A DNA stretch of 64,000 bases. Source: Paracoccaceae bacterium (GTDB lineage: Bacteria > Pseudomonadota > Alphaproteobacteria > Rhodobacterales > Rhodobacteraceae). The position numbers were made by a program, and so were the translations under genes. Below, piece after piece: positions 1 through 8,362 of the stretch. The stretch is taken from the NCBI GenBank assembly GCA_018607905.1, contig JABBAP010000042.1, positions 68,480 to 132,479 of the forward strand. The letters run 5' to 3'. Below the pieces are notes generated by a model, which was given only the letters and a program-made list of their open reading frames with translations, was not told the origin of the DNA and did no database searches. How positions within the stretch are numbered: position 1 is the stretch's first letter; every line of letters begins with the position of its first letter.

Positions 1-189
1 ACGCGCTCCAAACCGCGCGCCAAAACACCGCGCGATAGCAAAAACGTCAGCCCGCCCGAACAACTCGCAGCGATCAAATCAAACACAAAATGGACGTTAA
101 GCACGCGGCCAAATCCTCAAATCATTTGCCTTTGGCGCAGCATTGGGCAATTCTGACCCCACTGTCCAGTTCGTTTGAAAGCAAATCCT

Positions 190-414
190 TTGGCCAAATT
201 TTTCCTCGTCCTCAGCGGCCTTGCGATGGTGTTGTTTGGTGGCTGCTCTATCCTTTTTGCCACAAGCATTGGCCCCTCTGCATTTGTTATTGGCGGCTTG
301 CCATTTATCGCAGCGCTTGGCATTTTTGTCCTATCCAAGAGCAAAATTTCAGAAAAACGCCGAAAAACGGGCAGCTTCACCCTAGATCGCGTCAAACCAA
401 AACCAAAACGATAG
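190..414 (+). CDS. small two-TM membrane protein, first of three tandem paralogs (TTG start inferred from paralog alignment)
   Basis: LAKFFLVLSGLAMVLFGGCSILFA aligns with the downstream MAKFFLVLSIIVMIGTGGCGLVFA; hydrophobic. Confidence 0.6.
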   Translation: MAKFFLVLSGLAMVLFGGCSILFATSIGPSAFVIGGLPFIAALGIFVLSKSKISEKRRKTGSFTLDRVKPKPKR

Positions 415-422
415 GCCTGCAC

Positions 423-626
423 ATGGCAAAATTCTTCCTCGTTCTTAGCATAATCGTCATGATCGGCACAGGCGGCTGCGGCCTTGTCTTTGCCACAGGG
501 GGTTGGGCAGACGCCGCGCTCGTTCTGGCGGGCCCACCGTTCGCTGTCGCCCTGATCATCTGCATTATTTGCTACAATGTGATCAACACACGCGAAACTC
601 CTGACGATACCGAAAACAAGGACTAA
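423..626 (+). CDS. small two-TM membrane protein, second tandem paralog
   Basis: In-frame ATG at 423 within ORF 90..626; MAKFFLVLSIIVMIGTGGCGLVFATGGWADAALVLAGPPFAVALIICIICY. Confidence 0.65.
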   Translation: MAKFFLVLSIIVMIGTGGCGLVFATGGWADAALVLAGPPFAVALIICIICYNVINTRETPDDTENKD

Positions 627-630
627 CCAA

Positions 631-852
631 ATGGGCACTTTCCTAATTGTTCTGGGCGCAATCGTCGCTGTTTTAACCGGCGGTTGCACCGTGATGTTTT
701 TCGCAGGCTCAGGCTTTAACGATCCATTTGCACCCGTGGCTCTGGTGTTCGGTGGCATTCCCTTTTTGGTGGGCATCGGTTTGCTTTTTATCGGTCTTGC
801 CGTGAACAAACATAAAATCAAGCGCGAGAACGAAGCCTACGAAAACCAGTAA
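631..852 (+). CDS. small two-TM membrane protein, third tandem paralog
   Basis: MGTFLIVLGAIVAVLTGGCTVMFFAGSGF...; same layout with conserved GGC motif. Confidence 0.7.
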   Translation: MGTFLIVLGAIVAVLTGGCTVMFFAGSGFNDPFAPVALVFGGIPFLVGIGLLFIGLAVNKHKIKRENEAYENQ

Positions 853-859
853 CCCCAAG

Positions 860-888
860 AAAAAACCCGACTGCAAAAGCAGCCGGGT
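860..888 (-). terminator. Rho-independent terminator reading on the minus strand
   Basis: Minus strand ACCCGGCTGC-TTTT-GCAGTCGGGT-TTTTTC: 10-bp stem with one G-U pair, followed by a T tract. Confidence 0.75.
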
Positions 889-1100
889 AAGTATACCTGA
901 TGATAAGCCGTCGACCTTGGAGGGTACACAGCCATGAGGCAGTTATAAGAACGACAGTCCGAATCCAGCCTAAACTGGCGAAGATGGTCCATTTGTGTGC
1001 AAAAATCGGTCCAGCTTGCGCCTTTCCGAGACGAGGATTTGCACGCACCCAAACCACACCCGATTCGCGTCCTCATGAAAGAAACCTAGCATGATTTGTG
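889..1100 (-). ncRNA. candidate small RNA ending at the 860-888 terminator (5' end approximate)
   Basis: Intergenic region ending in a strong minus-strand terminator; the only ORFs here translate through the terminator hairpin and are not protein-like. Confidence 0.35.
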
Positions 1101-1220
1101 GTTAAGCAAAAGATTTCCACACGATTTAGTGTTTAACCATTTTTAAGTTAGATTTTTTTAACACTTTCACTAAACCTACTAACCCCAATCATACGCATCG
1201 TTTTTTGGCTTATACATACC

Positions 1221-1229
1221 TTATCCACA
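1221..1229 (+). promoter_or_regulatory. DnaA-box consensus TTATCCACA upstream of dnaB
   Basis: Exact TTATCCACA about 66 bp upstream of the preferred dnaB ATG. Confidence 0.45.
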
Positions 1230-1294
1230 ACCTTATCCAGATTGCCTTTCTCCCCCAAATCAACAACAACAAACTGAGCAGATTCGAGGGCGAA

Positions 1295-2800
1295 ATGGAC
1301 GGCAACGCACCACCAAACGACGTGCAAAATACTGAAACTGATCCGACCCAGGCCCTCCCGCATTCCATCGAGGCGGAACAGGCTTTGCTCGGTGCGCTAT
1401 TGGTGAACAACGATGTTTTTGATCGCGTCACAACGCTGGTGAACGAAAACCACTTTTTCGATCCCTTACACGGCCGCATCTTCGAAGTGATCGCTCGTCG
1501 TATCCAGAAAAACGCACTGGCCTCCCCCGTCACGATTAAAGCCTTCCTAGAAGACGACCCTGGCCTTGCCGAACTTGGTGGCCCCGCCTACCTCGTGCGT
1601 CTTGCAGGTGCATCTATGTCCGTGTTTGCCGCCAAAGATTACGCGCAAATGATCTATGACATGGCAATCCGCCGCGATCTTATCGCGATCGGTGAAGAAA
1701 TCGGCGCCAAAGCCCAGTCGATGGATGTGGACGACGAACCAAAAGAACAAATCGTCGCCGCCGAACAACGCCTCTACGCCCTTGGCGAACAAGGAAGCGT
1801 CGATTCTGGCTTCCAATCCTTCCTCAAGGCGGTCACCGATGCCGTCAACATGGCCAACGCCGCCTATCAACGCGACGGTGACATGGCAGGCATCTCGACT
1901 GGCCTCAAAGATATGGACGCCAAACTTGGCGGCCTGCACCCGTCCGACCTATTAATCCTCGCGGGTCGGCCCTCAATGGGGAAAACCTCGCTCGCCACCA
2001 ACATCGCCTACAACATCGCCAAAGCCTATAAAAAGGGCCTGCGCCCAGACGGAACCGAAGGCGCAATCGAAGGCGGCGTCGTCGGATTTTACTCCCTCGA
2101 AATGTCCGCAGAACAGCTCGCCGCACGGATCTTGTCTGAGGCCTCAGAGGTCGAATCCCACCGCATCCGCTCTGGCGATATGTCCGAAGAAGAGTTCCGC
2201 CGCTTTGTAGAGGCCGCAAAAAGCCTCGAAAACTGCCCGCTGTTCATCGACGACACCGCCGCCCTGCCAATTTCCGCCCTCGCGGCCCGCGCGCGCCGTC
2301 TAAAACGTACCCACGGCCTTGATGTGCTGATCATCGACTACCTGCAACTCGTGCGCCCCGCCACCGCCAAAGACAGCCGCGTAAATGAGGTCTCCGAGAT
2401 CACCCAAGGCATGAAAGCCATCGCCAAGGAACTCGACATTCCGGTCATCGCCCTGTCCCAGCTCTCACGTGCCGTTGAAAGCCGCGAAGACAAACGCCCC
2501 CAGCTTTCCGATCTGCGCGAATCCGGCTCAATCGAGCAAGACGCGGATTGCGTTATGTTTGTGTATCGCGGCGAATATTACAAAGAACGCGAAAAACCCG
2601 CCGAACACGAGCTGGAAAAAATGGCCACATGGCAGGCCGAAATGGAAGACCTGATGGGCAAAGCAGAGGTCATCATCGGCAAACAACGCCACGGCCCCAT
2701 CGGCTCGATCGACCTCGCCTTTGAAGGCCGCTTCACCCGTTTCACCGACCTTGCAAAACCGTGGCAAGGCAGTGGCGGCAATAAAGAAGACCAATTTTAA
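1295..2800 (+). CDS. dnaB: replicative DNA helicase DnaB
   Basis: LPHSIEAEQALLGALL N-domain; Walker A GRPSMGKTS; LIIDYLQL; full-length RecA-fold helicase. Start at 1295 preferred over 1205. Confidence 0.96.
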   Translation: MDGNAPPNDVQNTETDPTQALPHSIEAEQALLGALLVNNDVFDRVTTLVNENHFFDPLHGRIFEVIARRIQKNALASPVTIKAFLEDDPGLAELGGPAYLVRLAGASMSVFAAKDYAQMIYDMAIRRDLIAIGEEIGAKAQSMDVDDEPKEQIVAAEQRLYALGEQGSVDSGFQSFLKAVTDAVNMANAAYQRDGDMAGISTGLKDMDAKLGGLHPSDLLILAGRPSMGKTSLATNIAYNIAKAYKKGLRPDGTEGAIEGGVVGFYSLEMSAEQLAARILSEASEVESHRIRSGDMSEEEFRRFVEAAKSLENCPLFIDDTAALPISALAARARRLKRTHGLDVLIIDYLQLVRPATAKDSRVNEVSEITQGMKAIAKELDIPVIALSQLSRAVESREDKRPQLSDLRESGSIEQDADCVMFVYRGEYYKEREKPAEHELEKMATWQAEMEDLMGKAEVIIGKQRHGPIGSIDLAFEGRFTRFTDLAKPWQGSGGNKEDQF

Positions 2801-2801
2801 G

Positions 2802-3221
2802 ATGACAAACATGAATATCGACCTTTCTGGCGTGAACCACATCACGCTCGCCTGCACCGATCTGCCCAAATCCATCGCGTTTTACCGCAACACGCTTGGC
2901 GCAACGCTCAAGGCTGAATGGCCCAAAGGTGCCTATTTTGAGGTCGGCGATCTCTGGCTCTGCCTCGCATTAGAAAAACAAGTCATCCCACGCGACGATG
3001 ACACCCACGTCGCATTCTCCTGTGCTCAATCCGCGTTCGATTACACCGCTGACCACATCGCAGAGACCGCAAAACAGTGGAAAACCAACACATCCGAAGG
3101 CGCATCGCTCTATTTCCTAGACCCGGATGGCCACAAACTTGAACTCCACGCTGGTTCCCTGCAATCACGTTTGGCCCATTACGCGCAAACAAAACCAGAC
3201 GGCATGCAATTCTACCACTGA
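2802..3221 (+). CDS. VOC-family protein resembling FosA fosfomycin glutathione transferase
   Basis: LSGVNHITLACTDLPKSIAFYRNTLG...GDLWLCLALE...TSEGASLYFLDPDGHKLELHAGSLQSRL; matches recalled FosA motifs. Confidence 0.8.
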   Translation: MTNMNIDLSGVNHITLACTDLPKSIAFYRNTLGATLKAEWPKGAYFEVGDLWLCLALEKQVIPRDDDTHVAFSCAQSAFDYTADHIAETAKQWKTNTSEGASLYFLDPDGHKLELHAGSLQSRLAHYAQTKPDGMQFYH

Positions 3222-3252
3222 CTTTTTGTTTCTTTGTTCCTAAAATACTCGA

Positions 3253-4188
3253 ATGACAGACTTCACAGAAATCTCGGTCATTGATTTGGCCCAAGACGAC
3301 GCGAAAATCACCGCTGATTTCGCGGCCGCCTATTCCACCGCTGGCTTCGCCTACATCAAAAACCACGGCGTCCCCCAATCCTTGATCGACGCGGTTTTCG
3401 ATGCATCGCGCCAATTTCACGCCCAGACTGAGGCCGCGAAACAAACCATCGCGCTCAACGAAAACCATCGAGGCTACATCCCGATCAACACTTCTACAGA
3501 TGTAAATTCAAAACTCGCTGATGTGAAAAAACCCAATCAATCCAGCAGCTTCATGATGATGGCTGAAACCGAACTTACCCCCGCAGAATACCTCTCTGGC
3601 CCCAACCAATGGCCCGATCTGCCCCAATTTCGCGACACGCTCACAACCTACGCCGCGCAAATGACGACACTTGGCCAACGGCTCATCGCGCTGACCGCAG
3701 CCGCCTGCAATGCCGATCCAGCCGACCTCACGCCAGCCTTTCAAAACCCCACAATCTGGCTCCGCTTGCTGCACTATCCGCCAAGCCCCGCACAATCCCC
3801 CGACGATCTTTACGGCTCCGCCCCCCACACAGATTTTGGCGCATTAACCCTGCTCGCCCAAGACGGCGTTGGCGGGCTACAAGTCCAAACCCCTTCAGGG
3901 GATTGGGTCGATGCCCCCAAGATTGAGGGCACATTTGTGGTCAACGTCGGTGATATGCTCAACCGCGCCTCCAACGGTTTCCTCAAATCCACACCCCACC
4001 GCGTCATCAACCGATCAGGGCGCGAACGCTACTCGATCCCGTTCTTCTTTGATCCCTACATCAACACCACGATCAAACCGCTGAACGGCACAGGCACCCC
4101 GAAATTCGAACCCGCCCATTTCGGGGATTTCCTTCGATCCGAACTCGGTGCAAGCTACGATCAACACAAATCGGACCCAAAAACATGA
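3253..4188 (+). CDS. isopenicillin N synthase-family 2-oxoglutarate/Fe(II) oxygenase
   Basis: HTDFGALTLLAQDGVGGLQV, PHRVINRSGRERYSIPFFFDP (HxD...H and RxS motifs). Confidence 0.88.
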   Translation: MTDFTEISVIDLAQDDAKITADFAAAYSTAGFAYIKNHGVPQSLIDAVFDASRQFHAQTEAAKQTIALNENHRGYIPINTSTDVNSKLADVKKPNQSSSFMMMAETELTPAEYLSGPNQWPDLPQFRDTLTTYAAQMTTLGQRLIALTAAACNADPADLTPAFQNPTIWLRLLHYPPSPAQSPDDLYGSAPHTDFGALTLLAQDGVGGLQVQTPSGDWVDAPKIEGTFVVNVGDMLNRASNGFLKSTPHRVINRSGRERYSIPFFFDPYINTTIKPLNGTGTPKFEPAHFGDFLRSELGASYDQHKSDPKT

Positions 4189-4805
4189 TCCCCCAATTCG
4201 ATAAAAACACCGCACTCCTGTTGATCGACGTGCAAAAAGGCGTGAACGACACCGCCTATTACGGTGGCCCCACAGGACGGCGCAACAACCTTGGTGCCGA
4301 AGACAACATCATCGGATTGCTCACCGCATGGCGTGCCAAAGGGGGCCGCGTCGCCTTCACCCGCCACAACAGCATTGAGGACGGCTCGCCCCTCAAACTC
4401 ACGCTAGAAAGCGGTGAACAACTGCCCGGAATGGACATTCACGCAGGCGATATCGCCGTCTCAAAATCCGCCAACAGCGGCTTTATCGGCACCAGTTTGG
4501 AACAAGAATTACACCGCGCTCACATCCACCGCCTTGTGATCGTCGGCTATTTCACCAACATCTGCGTTGAAACCACAACCCGCATGGCAGGCAACATGGG
4601 CTACGATACCTACCTCGTTCACGACGCCTGCGCGACCATGAACATGATCGGCATCGACGGCACAGATTATGACCCAGACTTGGTGCACGATATGGCCCTC
4701 GCCTCCCTTCATGGGGAATTCTGTACAGCCATCACAACTGCCGACGCACACGGCCTAATCAATGCTGACGCGCGCCATCTTGATCGCGTGCAAGGCAACG
4801 AATGA
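4185..4805 (+). CDS. isochorismatase-family cysteine hydrolase
   Basis: ALLLIDVQKG, GYFTNICVETTTRMAGNMGYDTYLVHDAC. Confidence 0.9.
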   Translation: MIPQFDKNTALLLIDVQKGVNDTAYYGGPTGRRNNLGAEDNIIGLLTAWRAKGGRVAFTRHNSIEDGSPLKLTLESGEQLPGMDIHAGDIAVSKSANSGFIGTSLEQELHRAHIHRLVIVGYFTNICVETTTRMAGNMGYDTYLVHDACATMNMIGIDGTDYDPDLVHDMALASLHGEFCTAITTADAHGLINADARHLDRVQGNE

Positions 4806-5668
4806 GCTACGGTGTTTCCTCCATGACGGCACCGCTAAAACGCGTGGCATTGCGCGCGCCCAGCCCGTCTTTGCTAAACGCAGACTTGCACAAATGGCAC
4901 TACTCCGACCTTCACGACCCTGATAAAATACAAGAAAGTTATGCACAATTTACACATATCCTACAAAACGCGGGATGTGAGCTGATGTATATGACAGGCG
5001 ATGACAACGGCATTGCAGACGCCGTCTTCACATACGACGCCTCGCTCATTACCCCCCACGGCGCAATCCTCATGTCGCCCGGCAAGGTGCAGCGGACGGG
5101 CGAACAAGACCTGCACCGCGCCTTTTACGCCACCCACCAAATCCCGATTCTAGCCGAGGTCACAGATGCCCGCGCCGAAGCAGGCGATACCCTCTGGCTT
5201 GACGATGAAACCCTGCTGATCGGACGCGGCTTTCGCACAAATGACGCGGGCGTGCATCAAATCGCCGCCGCCTTAAAACCGCACGGCATTGCTTGCCCCA
5301 CCTTCGATTTACCCGTCTACACAGGGGCCGCCGCCTGCCTCCACCTGATGTCGCTCATCTCGATGCTCGACACGAAAACCGCGCTTGTCTGCACCGAACT
5401 CCTGCCTGTCGCACTTTACGAACTCCTCGTTGAAAAAGGCATCACGCTTATCCCCGCCCCCTTTGACGAATTCCAATCCACAGGCACCCTCTCCACCAAC
5501 GTCCTGTGCACGAGCCCCAAAAACGTGATCATGCTTGACGGTATCCCAAAAACCCAAGCAGCAATTGAGGCCGCTGGTATCACAGTCACCACATTTTCCG
5601 CAGATGCCCTCTGCATCGCCTGCGAAGGCGGCCCCACCTGCCTAACGCGCCCCATTTTACGAGGTTAA
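4802..5668 (+). CDS. DDAH / arginine deiminase-like (amidinotransferase-fold) protein
   Basis: FTYDASLITPHGAILMSPGKVQRTGE, C-terminal CEGGPTCLTRPI catalytic Cys context. Confidence 0.82.
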   Translation: MSYGVSSMTAPLKRVALRAPSPSLLNADLHKWHYSDLHDPDKIQESYAQFTHILQNAGCELMYMTGDDNGIADAVFTYDASLITPHGAILMSPGKVQRTGEQDLHRAFYATHQIPILAEVTDARAEAGDTLWLDDETLLIGRGFRTNDAGVHQIAAALKPHGIACPTFDLPVYTGAAACLHLMSLISMLDTKTALVCTELLPVALYELLVEKGITLIPAPFDEFQSTGTLSTNVLCTSPKNVIMLDGIPKTQAAIEAAGITVTTFSADALCIACEGGPTCLTRPILRG

Positions 5669-5671
5669 ACC

Positions 5672-6742
5672 ATGATGACACGACGCACTTTCATCGCTGC
5701 AACCGCCGCGGCCACCAGCGCAACACCAGCCGCCGCCACCGCCCCGTTCAGGGTTCCCGCCGAGGAACACCCCCACGAACGCACCTTCATGCAATGGCCC
5801 GTCAGCCGCAAAGTCCACCCCTCCGCTGGCTTCCTGCAAGACACTCAAGCCACAATCGCCGATATCGCCAATACCATCGCTGATTTCGAACCTGTCGTGA
5901 TGCTGGCCCACAAAGACGATCACGCGACGATCCGCGCGCAAACCTCTGAATTGGTTGAACTTTGGGATATCCCGACCGAAGACCTCTGGGCGCGCGACGC
6001 TGGCCCGTGTTTCGCGCAAAACGGCAAAATTTAACGCATCCACAACTTTAATTTCAACGGTTGGGGCAATCGACAAGTCCACAAACGCGACGGAAAAATC
6101 GCCGCCCTTGTGGCCCAGCACCTCGGCCTCAAAAACCACGACACTGGCCTTGTCGGCGAACCGGGCGGCGTGGAATCCGATGGCCACGGCACGTTGATCG
6201 CGCACGAAAGCAGTTGGGTGAACAAAAACCGCAACCGTATTTCAAAAGCCGAAATCGAAACCCGCCTACTGGCCGCTTACGGTGCCAACAAACTGATCTG
6301 GGCACCTGGTATCAAGAACCAAGACATCACCGATTACCACATCGACAGCCTTGCGCGTTTCACAGGCGCAGGCCGCATGATCATCCAACTGATCGACGAT
6401 CCAGACCCGTCCGATCCATGGCAAATCGTCCCTTATGACACGCATGACATAATCGCGGCCAACCGCACCTCTACGGGCCGCAAATTCGACATAACCGTCA
6501 TCCCCGACCCCGACAAACGCCGCGTGAAATCCAATGATTTCGTCGCCAGCTACGCCAATTATTATGTGTGCAACGGCGCAGTCATCGCCGCACAATTCGG
6601 TGATCGCCGCACGGATAAGGCCGCAAAACGCGCGCTTAAACAACACTATCCCGGTCGCGAGATCATCACACTAAACGTCGATCCGCTTGGCGAACTCGGC
6701 GGCGGAATCCATTGCGCCACCCAACAACAACCAAAACTCTGA
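5672..6742 (+). pseudogene. agmatine deiminase / peptidyl-arginine deiminase-like protein with a Tat-like leader, interrupted by in-frame TAA at 6032-6034
   Basis: ORFs 5672..6034 and 6110..6742 are in the same frame; joined product MMTRRTFIAATAAA...ARDAGPCFAQNGKI*RIHNFNFNGWGNRQ...GGGIHCATQQQP. Confidence 0.8.
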
Positions 6743-7188
6743 TGCGCTGGTTTTCTAAAAACGCCGAGAGCATCGAGGCTGCCGCAGCCCTTCTCACCGC
6801 ATTTGTCGCTGTGGCCGCAATTATCGGCGTGAAGATGCAGATCGACGCAAATGCCGACCAACAAGCCGCCCAATCTGCCCGCGATATTTTTCGCGAACAT
6901 CTGACCCTGTCCATTGCAAATCCGCAGTTTTCCGAACCCGACGTCTGCACACTCATTGCCTCAGATCAGCGCCCCGCTTATGCGGCCTACGTCGAACACC
7001 TCTTGTACACGTCAGAACAAATCCTCGCGACGCAAACAGATTGGGATGATGCAATCACCGAACGCTTGGCCCCCCATATCGACTATTTTTGCTCCACAGA
7101 CGGCTGGAACGGCTACACCCAACCCGTCACAGATTTGATCGCACTCACACGAATTGATCACTGCACGGCGACACCCACCTGCCAATAA
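6742..7188 (+). CDS. hypothetical protein with one N-terminal TM segment
   Basis: MRWFSKNAESIEAAAALLTAFVAVAAIIGVKMQIDANADQQAAQ. Confidence 0.6.
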   Translation: MRWFSKNAESIEAAAALLTAFVAVAAIIGVKMQIDANADQQAAQSARDIFREHLTLSIANPQFSEPDVCTLIASDQRPAYAAYVEHLLYTSEQILATQTDWDDAITERLAPHIDYFCSTDGWNGYTQPVTDLIALTRIDHCTATPTCQ

Positions 7189-7299
7189 AAACACCACCCC
7201 AGCCTCTTCTTCTGGCCAAAAATATCCAAATCCCGCCCCCAACCACTTGACGCAACGCCGCCACTGGTGTCCCTAACCGCCAAGCAAAGGAACACTGCA

Positions 7300-8349
7300 A
7301 TGGCCGTCGCAACCCTCACAATTGACCTCACCGCCCTCACGGATAACTGGCGCGCACTTGATGTGAAATCCGCCCCATCGGTGCAAACCGCCGCCGTTGT
7401 CAAAGCCGACGGCTACGGTTGTGGCGCAGGCCGCGTGTCTGCGGCTCTGTCCAAAGCGGGCGCAAAAACCTTCTTTGTCGCCGCCGCCGAAGAGGGCATC
7501 GCCGTGCGCCAAAACACCCCAAACGACACAAAAATATTCGTGTTTTCAGGCTGCTGCGACGCCGATCATCAAATCCTCAAAGCCAACAACCTGATCCCGC
7601 TCCTAAATTCTCCTGAACAGGTTAACCACTTTACCTCAACAGGTGAAAAATTCGGCGTGCAACTCGACACAGGCATGAACCGCCTCGGCCTAGAACCAAA
7701 TGAATTCAACGCCCTACGCGATCAAATCATCACAGCGGATCCGCAAATCATCATGTCCCACCTCGCCTGCGCGGATGAGCCCAACCACCCACAAAACGCC
7801 CAACAACACGCATCGTTCCGCGAAATGACAGATGGCCTCACGGCACCAAAATCCCTCGCCGCCACAGGCGGCACACTCCTTGGCGCGGACTACCACTTCG
7901 ACCTCACACGCCCCGGCGTCGGCCTTTACGGCGGCGCACCGTTCACAGACGCAAAACCCGTGGTCAGCGTCAGCGTCCCCGTCATCCAAACCCGCATCGT
8001 GGAAATCGGTGAAACCGTCGGATACGCAGCCTTCTGGACTGCCAAACGCACCAGCAAAACCGCCACAATCGCCGTTGGATACGCAGATGGCCTCACGCGT
8101 CAGATGGGCAACCACACCAACGATCACCGCGTAAACCTTTACGCAGGCGGCACGCCCTGCCCGCTGATTGGCCGCGTCTCGATGGATATGATCACCGTCG
8201 ACATCACCGATCTCGACCACATCCCTACCCACCTCGATATCCTCACCCCCCATCAAACCGTCGATGACCTCGCCAATGCCGCAGGCACGATTGGCTATGA
8301 AATCCTCACCTCCCTTGGCGCGCGTTACAATCGCGTATACAAAGCATAA
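7300..8349 (+). CDS. alr: alanine racemase
   Basis: VVKADGYGCGA PLP-lysine motif; QLDTGMNRLG; VSMDMITVDIT. Confidence 0.95.
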   Translation: MAVATLTIDLTALTDNWRALDVKSAPSVQTAAVVKADGYGCGAGRVSAALSKAGAKTFFVAAAEEGIAVRQNTPNDTKIFVFSGCCDADHQILKANNLIPLLNSPEQVNHFTSTGEKFGVQLDTGMNRLGLEPNEFNALRDQIITADPQIIMSHLACADEPNHPQNAQQHASFREMTDGLTAPKSLAATGGTLLGADYHFDLTRPGVGLYGGAPFTDAKPVVSVSVPVIQTRIVEIGETVGYAAFWTAKRTSKTATIAVGYADGLTRQMGNHTNDHRVNLYAGGTPCPLIGRVSMDMITVDITDLDHIPTHLDILTPHQTVDDLANAAGTIGYEILTSLGARYNRVYKA

Positions 8350-8362
8350 AAAGGGGAATCCC

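Noticed and set aside
1-156. Open frame from the window edge (TRSKPRAKTPRDSKNVSPPEQLAAIKSN...) ending at TGA 154-156
   Set aside because: Could be the 3' end of an upstream gene, but another frame also stays open to about 100 and there is no recognisable motif; not supportable.
117-821. Long minus-strand ORF over the three small membrane genes
   Set aside because: Shadow ORF; the plus-strand reading gives coherent paralogous TM proteins.
5657-6205. Minus-strand 182-aa ORF across the agmatine-deiminase-like gene
   Set aside because: Antisense shadow ORF; sense strand has clear family motifs on both sides of the TAA.
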